A stretch of DNA of 64,000 nt from Artocarpus heterophyllus (Eukaryota > Streptophyta > Magnoliopsida > Rosales > Moraceae). The DNA is taken from NCBI GenBank assembly GCA_025403435.1, contig CM046333.1, positions 17,509,770 to 17,573,769 of the forward strand. The letters are read 5' to 3'. The position numbers and the translations under genes were made by a program. The notes beneath the pieces were generated by a model. It saw only the letters and a program-made list of their open reading frames with translations. It made no database searches and was not told the origin of the DNA. Positions 23,773-36,372 of the stretch are shown here, piece after piece; within the stretch, counting starts at the first letter, position 1, and each line of letters starts with the position of its first letter.

Positions 23773-26700
23773 TGTGACGACCCGCCTTTTCGGGCAGTCA
23801 CTTTACTTTCATAAACATAGTTTCATAAACAGTAATCTTACTTACTTAGTAAGAAAATACTGTAATAAATTTTTTTTTTTTTTCTTTCCTTCAACGTTCT
23901 TTAAAACTGATGCGACCTCTGTCGCATTTCAAGTTGAGACATCGCTCAACACTTGACCTTAAAATCATTTCAAATCGTTTCTCAATACTTAATAAGAAAC
24001 ACTTATTAAATCATAGTTTAAAACTTTACTTTATAATTACATAAAACAGTTTATAAACTGTATCTTAAAACTTTTAATACTATTCAGGAAACTTATTTTC
24101 TTTAAACTTTAAAAACACAACATTAAACAATGGAAAACATTTTCTTTACGTAGCGGAAGCAATCAGTGATGGTATCCATACCCAAATCTTCGCATCTGTC
24201 CTCCGCAGCACCCAGCTCTTCTAACGGGTCCCATTGGTCACCCATAAGTTACCTACAGCATGAAAAACTTTTAATGAGCTTTCGCTCAGCAAGTTCAAAC
24301 ATATTCTCACAAAGCATTTAAACATGCTTTAAAAACTTTTCTCATGAAAACCCTTCTCTTGAAACGTTCTTCATGAACGTTTTCCATAAACATTTATGAA
24401 AATATTTTCCATAAACGTTTTCCTTTAACATTTCTAAAAACGTTCTTCATAAACGTTTTTCATAAAACATTTCTGAAACGTTTTGCATAAACGTTTTTCG
24501 TAAAACATTTCTTCAACGTTTTTCTTAAAACGTCATTCGTAAACCTTTTCTTGCAAACATGAAATGTTTTTCATAAACATTTAATGTAAAACCTTTCTCT
24601 TAAACATTTCTTGAACGTTTTTCTTAAAACGTCGTTCATAAACCGTTTCTTGAAAACATGAAAACGTTCTTCATAAACATTTGTCGTAAACATTTTTCAG
24701 AATGTTTTCCATAAACATAACATATAAACATTTCATGAAAGGCATTCAAACAACATTAGAATGCATGACTTCATTTATGCTCAATTATTAACTTTAATTA
24801 TGAGCCTTTTATGAACATTCTATAAACTTAAATATACCTTTCTTTCTCAACCTTTATCCTTATTCTTTAACTTTCTTTATCTTGTAACTTTCATTTTTCC
24901 TTACTTTACTTTAGTGTTCGTACCAACTCATTAATCATGAGATCGTAAACATGATGCTTCCCTTGTGGAAGACTTGAGACCATCAAACATTGAGGTCTTA
25001 TACCTCACCTTTAGGAGGTCAAACTTTAATTTTACTTTATTACCTCATAACAAAGAGGCTGGTACGACACTTTCCTTTTTATCTTTACATTACCTTCTTA
25101 TTAACTTTAGTGAGCATTTCAAATGCAATCACATCATATGCAATACACTTGCAATTCATAGCTTGTACTATAAAATTTATTGCATACAGATGCAACATAT
25201 TGCATAATAAATGCAACATAAAATGCAAACACATTTTACTAATCATAATTTGCATTCTAACACTCATTGCATAACAAATGCAACATATTGCTTAATAAAT
25301 ACATCATAAAATGCAAACACATTTTGCAAACTATAACTTTTATTCTTAAATTTATTGCACATCAAATGCAACTTATTGCATAGCAAATGCATCATTAAAC
25401 CTTTAACTTAAACTATAAAACATTATGCATTGTCATAATGCAAAACATACTTTCAATACTTTGAAAATCATAACTTAAACTTTTAAATAACGTTATGCAT
25501 ACCAATATGCAAATAAACCTTTAACATAATGGTTGCAAATTCATTGTAATTCTTTTTCTTGAACTTTAAAACTTCTTGCATAATAAATGCAAACATACTT
25601 TAAAAACAACTTGCTTAACAATTGCAAACACATTTGCAAATCATATAAATAAACATTTAAAAATCATTTACTTCATGCTGTAGGTGAGGTTTGAAACTTA
25701 CCCAAACTATGCTCTAGCGTTCTCTATTCCGTTCCTTTCTCGTTCCTTTTCCTTCCATTGGTCGGCCTCTGTGTCCTGATCAAACGACAGCCGACTCATT
25801 AATTAACTTTCTTTATTATCAATCCACTTGATTGATAATAAAACGTAAACATTAATCATTCATTCCTTTTTCATAACTTGACTAGTATACTTTCGGTCTA
25901 CCGTTCTATTTAACTCAACCTTATAAACCGTCAGTTTACATTTCCTTCAATTAGCCTTGTAACCCACCGGGGTTACTTTTCCTTTTAACTTTGTAACCCA
26001 TCGGTTACCACTCGTTTACTTAAAATATTCACCGTTAAATCTTGATCTCACATGACCGTTACGTTACTTAACGTATTACGAAACATTTCTTGTCTAATAA
26101 CATTATGCTAAATCGGAGTGTTCGACTCCGTTCTAGCCGTTTCCTTCATAATGACGATTTTACCCTTAACGGGTTTTTTCGTCACCCTGTAACGTTATAA
26201 AACCTATTCTTACATAAAACAGTGTAACAATCACTGATCATGCATTTCATAAATTTCTATGAAAGCATCTAAAACAATTCATACTGCAGTCGAGATTCCT
26301 ACTTACTTGAACTCCAAGCAAAGCAGATCCAGTTGTATCTCGCTGCATCTACAGTATGTGAAGCATCCTCTGCAGTGCTCCTCGAGCGACTATGAATGGC
26401 TAGGAATGCTTCCTGGAGATCATTCATTCTTGAAACATCATTCTGGACTCCGATACTGCTGTTTGAATCGCCTCGATCCGCGTGCAGTCGGTACCGGACG
26501 ATTTTCATCGGAGTGGAATTAGCTCGAACGGAGGTCACCATTGCGTTCAGAGCGTCGAAACGAGTCGGGAGGCGGTCTCGGATCTTCGATCGGAGGTCCG
26601 GATCACAAAATCCCATTTTGCCCTTGACCGGCCGTTGACCGGCGTTGACCGCCGCTGACCGCCGTTGACCGGCCGTTGACCGGCGGCGGTTGGCCCCGTT

Positions 26701-27844
26701 GAGGGCTGAGCTCGAGCCTACCCCCCCTAATTCGACCCTCCTGAGTCGATTGGTGGGGTCAATTTCACCCAATTCGGCCTCCAACATAGCAAATCGAAGA
26801 CGGGATTCTCGGCGGAAACCGGCGGCTCCGATTTCGGTCCTCCGGCGACGGTACCGTGAAATTGAGGTGGGGGAATCCTTCCCCGTGTCCCTCTGAGTGT
26901 TTCCCCTACGGTGGGGCAGCTCAACACCGCGTGGAACGGCGGCCCCACCTAGCTCCACGGCGGTGCACGACGGAGACGCCGTTCTCCGTCCTCCGGCCAT
27001 CATTTCGTGCAATTGAGAGTTGCTTCACGCTCTTCTCAACCATATGAACATTTTCCCCCTTTCAATTTAGGGCGAGGCAGCCGGGAACGTCGTGATCGGT
27101 GGCTGTCGCGGCGGCGCTCGACGACGGAGGTGGAACTCCGACCAACCGCGGCTGTGGCGTGAAATTAGGCGAGGGGTTTCACTCCCCGTCGCCGTCTGAA
27201 TCGAACGATGGCGGCGGTGTACCTCACCGCCGCCATTATCGGCGGTTCTCGAGGGGCGGCGACACGGCGGAGATGGGCAGCTCCGGCGAAGCCTTTCCAG
27301 CCAAAATTGAGCTGGAAAATTGGTACCATCTTGTTCCTCTCCTCACACTGAGTCCATAGACACCAAAATCACGTCGATTGGTGGTCGGACGGCCGAGAAA
27401 CGACGTCGGGAAAAAATGGGTTTCGCCGCCACTTTGGGCGGCGCGTGAGGCTCCCTCCGGCGTCTATTTGGGTGGCACGACACCTCGTTGGACTCAGCTC
27501 AACGAGAGCTTCCCACTGGTATGGGAGGTGTCGAAAAATAACGCCGGAATCTCAAACGAGATTTGAGGAGAGAGAGAGAAAATCTAGAGAGAGAAAGTCT
27601 AGAGAGAGAAAGTCGAGTTTTGCTTTGAATTTCTGATTTTTCTTTTTTTTTTTTCTTTCCTTTTCTTTTTATAAAAAGTATAAAATAAAATTGTGGTCCA
27701 CACAATTCAATTCTTATACTGCGTTGCTCCAACACTGTATAATTTTCCATCTTATTATACAGTATTTTCTTTTAATTGTACTTTGTCTTAACATAATCTT
27801 TAATTTAATGCATTTTTAATGCACTAAAAATCTCGGGTGTTACA
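23773..27844 (-). repeat. 3' LTR (left copy) of the LARD-like element
   Basis: An AT-rich half (23773-26240) contains two runs of degenerate short repeats: 'cataaacgtttt' variants at about 24340-24730 and 'ttgcataataaatgcaa' variants at about 25120-25640. A GC-rich half (about 26450-27560) follows, then a purine-rich 'gagagagaaa' tract at 27565-27615 and an AT-rich end. The 237-residue minus-strand frame at 26299-27012 lies in the GC-rich part and looks compositional. Confidence 0.9.
26622..26684. promoter_or_regulatory. Cluster of five TTGACC (W-box-like) motifs in the left LTR
   Basis: Within 63 bases TTGACC occurs five times, plus one CTGACC variant, spaced 9-14 bases apart in a GC-rich tandem context. 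TTGAC(C/T) is the W-box bound by WRKY factors (family knowledge). Whether these GC-flanked copies are bound is inference; they may simply be a tandem repeat. Confidence 0.5.
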
Positions 27845-28935
27845 ATCTTCCCTCCTTAACAATTTTCGTCCTCGAAAATTAGCACCTTCATAGGCAGTTC
27901 ATCTTCCTTGTCATCCTTTTTCGTTCTTGACATACTTCCTTGATCATTACTTTTTCATTAAAACTGAGCCTTCATCTTGAAACTTCAACAATTTTCATCA
28001 TGTTCTTGACATATTCCTTTAAATTGTACACCACACTTCTGCTGCGCAACTCTGATCTTCTAACATTTGAGCGCAGTTTCCATTCATCTAAGGGTTTAGC
28101 ATTCTATCATTGAATGCTATTCTTAGAAAATATGATTCATTTTCATTCTAATCTCTTCATTTCTTTCTAAAGATCAGGGTCATCCGATCACAAAATCCAT
28201 AATTTTCGTTTCTATATCCATTCTCAAATGACATTTTGCCGTAATTTTCCTCATAACGTATAATTTCCAGCTTCCATCCTCCAATCTGTGAGGTTTTCGC
28301 TGCCAGATTGGGCATCGTTGCCTTGATCGTATTTCCCATCCGGGCAGTTACGAGCTCATTCGCATGCCTCAGCTCAGCGAAGGAGTGCTTAAGCTCGATC
28401 AAATCACATAATTAATGACCTAACGTCAAGTTGCTCTCAGGCACTTTCGTTCCATAAAGCACTGAAATCACTTCAGACCTTCATTATTCCATTATCTTAA
28501 TCCACTTTTCCTCGTTATACGTGTAGCCAATACATAATAACTCCATCAGAGTAATATTTGCTCGTACAGAGACTTCATTGTGCGCCTAAACATCATAACG
28601 TGTCACAAGCTCATCTTCTCGATTTTGAGCTGTCGGCCATCTGTTGACCATCATTGACCATGCTTTGTCATCGTTGACTTGATATCGCTAATAGACAACG
28701 ACTATTGTCGACTTGCGAAGATATTCTAGCATATATCATCACATTCATCCTTTGACCTTTGCCTTCTCGTTGCATATCTAGGTGTGCCAATATCAAAGGC
28801 TACGCCTAACATAAATACGTATTCAGTAAATTCTAACTTTTCTTTCTATTTAACTTAACTTACTTACTTGAGCTATGGTGTAGCGGACGTATGACAGCGC
28901 GAAATGGGATGGCAGGATACTGCTCTGATACCACC
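27845..28935 (-). other. Non-coding interior of the LARD-like element, with polypurine tract and primer site
   Basis: On the minus strand the primer site TGGTATCAGAGCA (complement at 28921-28933) lies two bases inside the right LTR and matches plant initiator tRNA-Met. At the other end (27845-27888) the minus strand reads a chromovirus-type 3' end, 'ttttcgaggacgaaaattgt' then 'taaggagggaagat'. Between them no gag or pol is recognisable. The minus-strand frame at 28157-28402 (81 residues) has no recognisable domain. Confidence 0.85.
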
Positions 28936-31900
28936 TGTGACGACCCGCCTTTTCGGGCAGTCACTTTACTTTCATAAACATAGTTTCATAAACAGTAATC
29001 TTACTTACTTAGTAAGAAAATACTGTAATAAAATTTTTTTTTTTTCTTTCCTTCAACGTTCTTTAAAACTGATGCGACCTCTGTCGCATTTCAAGTTGAG
29101 ACATCGCTCAACACTTGACCTTAAAATCATTTCAAATCGTTTCTCAATACTTAATAAGAAACACTTATTAAATCATAGTTTAAAACTTTACTTTATAATT
29201 ACATAAAACAGTTTATAAACTGTATCTTAAAACTTTTAATACTATTCAGGAAACTTATTTTCTTTAAACTTTAAAAACACAACATTAAACAATGGAAAAC
29301 ATTTTCTTTACGTAGCGGAAGCAATCAGTGATGGTATCCATACCCAAATCTTCGCATCTGTCCTCCGCAGCACCCAGCTCTTCTAACGGGTCCCATTGGT
29401 CACCCATAAGTTACCTACAGCATGAAAAACTTTTAATGAGCTTTCGCTCAGCAAGTTCAAACATATTCTCACAAAGCATTTAAACATGCTTTAAAAACTT
29501 TTCTCATGAAAACCTTTCTCTTGAAACGTTCTTCATGAACGTTTTCCATAAACATTTATGAAAATATTTTCCATAAACGTTTTCCTTTAACATTTCTAAA
29601 AACGTTCTTCATAAACGTTTTTCATAAAACATTTCTGAAACGTTTTGCATAAACGTTTTTCGTAAAACATTTCTTCAACGTTTTTCTTAAAACGTCATTC
29701 GTAAACCTTTTCTTGCAAACATGAAATGTTTTTCATAAACATTTAATGTAAAACCTTTCTCTTAAACATTTCTTGAACGTTTTTCTTAAAACGTCGTTCA
29801 TAAACCGTTTCTTGAAAACATGAAAACGTTCTTCATAAACATTTGTCGTAAACATTTTTCAGAATGTTTTCCATAAACATCACATATAAACATTTCATGA
29901 AAGGCATTCAAACAACATTAGAATGCATGACTTCATTTATGCTCAATTATTAACTTTAATTATGAGCCTTTTATGAACATTCTATAAACTTAAATATACC
30001 TTTCTTTCTCAACCTTTATCCTTATTCTTTAACTTTCTTTATCTTGTAACTTTCATTTTTCCTTACTTTACTTTAGTGTTCGTACCAACTCATTAATCAT
30101 GAGATCGTAAACATGATGCTTCCCTTGTGGAAGACTTGAGACCATCAAACATTGAGGTCTTATACCTCACCTTTAGGAGGTCAAACTTTAATTTTACTTT
30201 ATTACCTCATAACAAAGAGGCTGGTACGACACTTTCCTTTTTATCTTTACATTACCTTCTTATTAACTTTAGTGAGCATTTCAAATGCAATCACATCATA
30301 TGCAATACACTTGCAATTCATAGCTTGTACTATAAAATTTATTGCATACAGATGCAACATATTGCATAATAAATGCAACATAAAATGCAAACACATTTTA
30401 CTAATCATAATTTGCATTCTAACACTCATTGCATAACAAATGCAACATATTGCTTAATAAATACATCATAAAATGCAAACACATTTTGCAAACTATAACT
30501 TTTATTCTTAAATTTATTGCACATCAAATGCAACTTATTGCATAGCAAATGCATCATTAAACCTTTAACTTAAACTATAAAACATTATGCATTGTCATAA
30601 TGCAAAACATACTTTCAATACTTTGAAAATCATAACTTAAACTTTTAAATAACGTTATGCATACCAATATGCAAATAAACCTTTAACATAATGGTTGCAA
30701 ATTCATTGCAATTCTTTTTCTTGAACTTTAAAACTTCTTGCATAATAAATGCAAACATACTTTAAAAACAACTTGCTTAACAATTGCAAACACATTTGCA
30801 AATCATATAAATAAACATTTAAAAATCATTTACTTCATGCTGTAGGTGAGGTTTGAAACTTACCCAAACTATGCTCTAGCGTTCTCTATTCCGTTCCTTT
30901 CTCGTTCCTTTTCCTTCCATTGGTCGGCCTCTGTGTCCTGATCAAACGACAGCCGACTCATTAATTAACTTTCTTTATTATCAATCCACTTGATTGATAA
31001 TAAAACGTAAACATTAATCATTCATTCCTTTTTCATAACTTGACTAGTATACTTTCGGTCTACCGTTCTATTTAACTCAACCTTATAAACCGTCAGTTTA
31101 CATTTCCTTCAATTAGCCTTGTAACCCACCGGGGTTACTTTTCCTTTTAACTTTGTAACCCATCGGTTACCACTCGTTTACTTAAAATATTCACCGTTAA
31201 ATCTTGATCTCACATGACCGTTACGTTACTTAACGTATTACGGAACATTTCTTGTCTAATAACATTATGCTAAATCGGAGTGTTCGACTCCGTTCTAGCC
31301 GTTTCCTTCATAATGACGATTTTACCCTTAACGGGTTTTTTCGTCACCCTGTAACGTTATAAAACCTATTCTTACATAAAACAGTGTAACAATCACTGAT
31401 CATGCATTTCATAAATTTCTATGAAAGCATCTAAAACAATTCATACTGCAGTCGAGATTCCTACTTACTTGAACTCCAAGCAAAGCAGATCCAGTTGTAT
31501 CTCGCTGCATCTACAGTATGTGAAGCATCCTCTGCAGTGCTCCTCGAGCGACTATGAATGGCTAGGAATGCTTCCTGGAGATCATTCATTCTTGAAACAT
31601 CATTCTGGACTCCGATACTGCTGTTTGAATCGCCTCGATCCGCGTGCAGTCGGTACCGGACGATTTTCATTGGAGTGGAATTAGCTCGAACAGAGGTCAC
31701 CATTGCGTTCAGAGCGTCGAAACGAGTCGGGAGGCGGTCTCGGATCTTCGATCGGAGGTCCGGATCACAAAATCCCATTTTGCCCTTGACCGGCCGTTGA
31801 CCGGCGTTGACCGCCGCTGACCGCCGTTGACCGGCCGTTGACCGGCGGCGGTTGGCCCCGTTGAGGGCTGAGCTCGAGCCTACCCCCCCTAATTCGACCC

Positions 31901-33005
31901 TCCTGAGTCGATTGGTGGGGTCAATTTCACCCAATTCGGCCTCCAACATAGCAAATCGAAGACGGGATTCTCGGCGGAAACCGGCGGCTCCGATTTCGGT
32001 CCTCCGGCGACGGTACCGTGAAATTGAGGTGGGGGAATCCTTCCCCGTGTCCCTCTGAGTGTTTCCCCTACGGTGGGGCAGCTCAACACCGCGTGGAACG
32101 GCGGCCCCACCTAGCTCCACGGCGGTGCACGACGGAGACGCCGTTCTCCGTCCTCCGGCCATCATTTCGTGCAATTGAGAGTTGCTTCACGCTCTTCTCA
32201 ACCATATGAACATTTTCCCCCTTTCAATTTGGGGCGAGGCAGCCGGGAACGTCGTGATCGGTGGCTGTCGCGGCGGCGCTCGACGACGGAGGTGGAACTC
32301 CGACCAACCGCGGCTGTGGCGTGAAATTAGGCGAGGGGTTTCACTCCCCGTCGCCGTCTGAATCGAACGGTGGCGGCGGTGTACCTCACCGCCGCCATTA
32401 TCGGCGGTTCTCGAGGGGCGGCGACACGGCGGAGATGGGCAGCTCCGGCGAAGCCTTTCCAGCCAAAATTGAGCTGGAAAATTGGTACCATCTTGTTCCT
32501 CTCCTCACACTGAGTCCATAGACACCAAAATCACGTCGATTGGTGGTCGGACGGCCGAGAAACGACGTCGGGAAAAAATGGGTTTCGCCGCCACTTTGGG
32601 CGGCGCGTGAGGCTCCCTCCGGCGTCTATTTGGGTGGCACGACACCTCGTTGGACTCAGCTCAACGAGAGCTTCCCACTGGTATGGGAGGTGTCGAAAAA
32701 TAACGCCGGAATCTCAAACGAGATTTGAGGAGAGAGAGAGAAAATCTAGAGAGAGAAAGTCTAGAGAGAGAAAGTCGAGTTTTGCTTTGAATTTCTGATT
32801 TTTCTTTTTTTTTTTCTTTTCTTTTCTTTTTATAAAAAGTATAAAATAAAATTGTGGTCCACACAATTCAATTCTTATACTGCGTTGCTCCAACACTGTA
32901 TAATTTTCCATCTTCTTATACAGTATTTTCTTTTAATTGTACTTTGTCTTAACATAATCTTTAATTTAATGCATTTTTAATGCACTAAAAATCTCGGGTG
33001 TTACA
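28936..33005 (-). repeat. 5' LTR (right copy) of the LARD-like element
   Basis: Near-identical to 23773-27844. Differences seen by eye include T-run length near 29033, C/T near 29515, A/C near 29881, and single changes near 30708, 31243, 31670, 31691, 32231, 32370, 32820 and 32915. As the transcription-start LTR of this minus-strand element it would drive any transcript leftwards. Confidence 0.9.
31785..31846. promoter_or_regulatory. Cluster of five TTGACC (W-box-like) motifs in the right LTR
   Basis: Same array as in the left LTR. Because this LTR is the 5' one on the minus strand, the array would be the copy able to influence transcription of the element. Confidence 0.5.
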
Positions 33006-34021
33006 ATTTTGCCTGACAATGTCTTAAAAAAAAGATGACTAAAATGATTTCCTACATCCAAGAGGCTACTGGCATCTCACTCTTAGATAATGAAATTGAA
33101 TCCATTTTTCTTTATGGATGAAGAAATTAGTGGAGTCACATTGTGTGCATTGCAATCGTTCTCTAATTCTGACCTTGATGACGAGGAGATTCTATGAGAT
33201 GACTATAATCCTTGTCCCAATTATAAAGATGTAAATCATTCCCAGAAAATATTCAACACTAATCAAAGTAGCGACATTCTTTGATATTGTAGCCTCTTAC
33301 GTAGTGATGAACTTTAATATTCTGTAACAAGAATGCTAGATGACAAAGAAGCAATATTTTCAAACTACTAATAACCATGTTTTCTACACAAAATTGATCA
33401 GCAAGACAATAAAAAATCAATTCTTTCTAGGATGCACTATGGTACACCAAGTTGTTGCTTCAAAATTACTAGGGAAGGATTTGATTATTAGATTTGGTCT
33501 TATACATTGAAAAGAAAGGTCTAAGGATCCTACTAATAGGACTAGCTTGTGAACAACATTTTGCTGCATAGGAACCAATCCTAAATTATTTCTATGTTTC
33601 AAGAGAGCCATTCCTCCATAAGAAATAAGTGATCAAGAAGTCATGTGTAGATTCACACTCTTTTTGACAAAATGTGCTCACCTGTTGTGGAAGAATGAGG
33701 ACTTCTTCAGTTCCTTGCCCTTCAAAAAAATGATGTCAATCCCACAAAGGTCAACCATCTAGGAATGAACCTGGAGTACCAACAGATGGTTATAAAAGAA
33801 TGTGAAGGACTAAAATACTACGGTCTTATTGAATCAACTACCTCTGCATGGGCTTGTCATGTCTTCTATGTCAATAAGAGATCTGAGCAGGTCAAAGGAA
33901 AGAAGAATTGGTTACCTCTTAACCATTTTTCAGCTACTGATAAGTTCCCATTGCCAAACAGAAATTCCATGTTTTCTAGCCTTTCCCAAACAAAAATCTA
34001 TTCAAAATTTGACTTAAGGCA
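33006..34021 (+). pseudogene. Endogenous pararetrovirus fragment 3: zinc-knuckle end, protease, start of RT
   Basis: Coding resumes right after the LARD's target duplication with the distal half of the knuckle, followed by MTKMISYIQEATGISLLDN (about 33033-33090). A protease-like region (about 33260-33500) contains TKLISKTIKNQFFLGCTMV; no D-T-G triad is readable. The clearest piece is the RT start, frame 33765-34049, with IKECEGLKYYGLIESTTSAW and FYVNKRSEQVKGKKNWL, the pattern of florendovirus/petuvirus RT. The usual 'VINYxxLN' segment is altered. At 34021 the RT is cut by the next LTR and continues at 53367. Several frameshifts and stops are present. Confidence 0.8.
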
Positions 34022-36372
34022 TGTCATGACCCGAATATGGGAGCCATGATTAAGTTAAAATTTAGAAAAAAGTAAACCAAATAATTCTAAAGCAACAATA
34101 AATTAGCCTCTAGTATTAATGCAGCAGAGAATTATTTATAAAAATAATAATGTTAACATTATTGTGCTATATAAATAAAGCATGAATGAATTTATATAAA
34201 AATCATCAGTGCAATAGTATTAATTTAGAATATAAGAAAATATTATTTTTACTAAAATATAAGCATCATAACAACGTTATAGAATCAAAATCCATACCTA
34301 ATAATTATACATATGAAATCATCTATCACCTTACTATACTACTCTAACCTAGCTTACGCAGCATTTCACAAGTTCTATAGAGAAACTATGGAAATACTAT
34401 GTAAGCATAATTTTGTTATGCTCTAAATGGTGTGTCCTGCAACGGAGGCTTCAGTTTCCTTTTATAGACAAATATTAGCACTATGAGGTATTGTGGCAGA
34501 GAAATTTCTTCGGACCATATAAGATTTTTCAATCATTTTTTTTTTATTTTTCCATGTTGATTGTTGCTCTCTAGAATTCTTGAAATCCAGTGTAATCTAC
34601 TAAAAGGATAGACGAAAACGGCGCGATCTAGATTGTTGGACGTGCAAACCTAGACTCATTGAACACCTGGCGCAGGTGGACGTAGTTGGGACCTGACGTG
34701 CAAATGACTACCATTGGATCTTTCTTGGTCTTCCAATCAAATGGTTAAAGAAGCGAGAGCAAGGGCTTCATATGGGAATGCATGCACACAATCTAACAAG
34801 ACTTATAGTCGGTGGGGCCCGCTCTTGATGAAATTGTTGACATGCAAATAACATGCTAACACGCGTCACATGATCGACGGCTTTGGGTCATTTAGCAACT
34901 GATCGTGTGGTCTGAGTGGCACCACGTGTCCTGCTCTTTTGATACTCAAATGTTAATTGTTTTCTTGAGCATTTATTGTCTAATTTTGCCTGTTTTGGTG
35001 TCATTTTGCTCTTTTTTGTATAGATTTCAAATCTTCAAACAAGTAAATAAAATTAATCATTTTACAAACATAATAATTAAAATATATATATATATGTATT
35101 TTATATTGAAACACATAAAACACACTAGTAAGTGTTTAAAATTAACATACCTATAATTTCAAACAGATATATTATTTAGCACTTAGAAATATTTTTAGAA
35201 ATTACTAAAATTATATTACAACATATTCAAACACTAAGAACATACTTTAAAAAACATATTAAGACTAAAAAATAAAAATTAGAACTCAATATTTTTTTTA
35301 TTTTAATTTACTTTGAAACAAACAAATTTTTTATATACAAAAACACTTCTAAAAATTTTTGAAAATATTCTTAAACATAAAAACACGTTAAAAACATATA
35401 ATTAAACATAATTTGACACTAAGACACTAAAATATTGTTTAACACTAAAATGTTATTAATTAGAGGAATTAATGAGAAATAAAATGTAAATGAACGACTT
35501 TAGCCATATAACATGTACACTTTTACAGCCTCATCAACAGGTTTTTGGGACCTGCCTCTAAAACGCTCTTTGCACAACCTAAACTTTGAAGGCTCCATAG
35601 TTAAAAATTTAACTATTCGATAGACATATATGATAGTGTCTGATATCTCATTAAAAAACAAAGTTACTCAATGTAAGCCAAAATCGAGGCTTATTTCATC
35701 TTTCGCAATTCATTTGACAACATATTTTCAATTATATTGAACATATAAAAGATATAATTCAATTCAACTAAAAGGCTAAAAACACTTTAAATGATTTTAA
35801 GCCAAATAAATTAGAATCACATTTTTTTCAAGTACTTTGAAAATAAACTATAAATAATTCTTTAAAACATTTAAGTATAATTCTAGGCCAAGACAACTTT
35901 AAAATATGATACCAAAGAAAGGGGTAAAAAGATCCTATCTAGATATTAACATACTGACACATTAGCTACAAATCGGTGCCAACTCGACATATGCCTTTCT
36001 TCATTCAAACTTCATGATGTATTTAAATGGTTAGAAAACAAGTTTAAGGATAAATCCTTTTCAAGTATCATTATGCCAATTTAATCATTAGTGTGTCACT
36101 TTAATCATTTAATTACCAAATATGCATGACCTTTAAATTATGATATTATGCTCAAAAATATGTTTAAAACACATTTTGGTCTAAAACAGTTTTAAATAAT
36201 TTTTAAAAATAACACAATTTGAAAAAGACCACAAAAATCAAAATGACAAAAATTTAAAAAATCCCTACTCTGTTGGTACAGGGCACCTGCCTACTTGTTT
36301 GGCCGGCATGGCCAGCCTGCCTCCAAAGATAGCTAGCCTGCTACCTTAGGTAGCCCAACCTACCGGTCTCAA

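Larger units (their letters stand above)
23773..33005 (-). mobile_element. LARD-like Ty3/gypsy-derived element with ~4.07-kb LTRs, very recent
   Basis: Two nearly identical direct repeats (23773-27844 and 28936-33005) flank a 1091-bp interior. Both begin TGTGACGACCCG and end GGGTGTTACA. The 5-bp duplication ATTTT occurs at 23768-23772 and 33006-33010. The minus strand reads LTR, tRNA-iMet primer site, short non-coding interior, polypurine tract, LTR. LTRs this long with the 'cgaggacgaaaatt...aaggaggga' end are typical of Tekay/Del-type chromoviruses, so this looks like a non-autonomous derivative (inference). By eye only about a dozen differences separate the two 4-kb LTRs, so the insertion is young. 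It needs proteins from an intact relative elsewhere. Confidence 0.9.

Noticed and set aside
24965..25274. Reading frames of 80 and 94 residues duplicated at 30127-30436
   Set aside because: They lie in the AT-rich repeat block of the LTR and are duplicated with it; no domain, low complexity.
26299..27012. 237-residue minus-strand reading frame in the GC-rich half of the LARD LTR, repeated at 31461-32174
   Set aside because: The stretch is GC-rich, has open frames on both strands and in several phases, is Arg/Gly-rich with no domain, and its identity between copies only reflects the near-identical LTRs.
23773..33005. Segmental tandem duplication of host DNA
   Set aside because: The repeat pair has TG...CA ends, a tRNA-Met primer site, a polypurine tract and a 5-bp target duplication, so it is an LTR retroelement rather than a host duplication.
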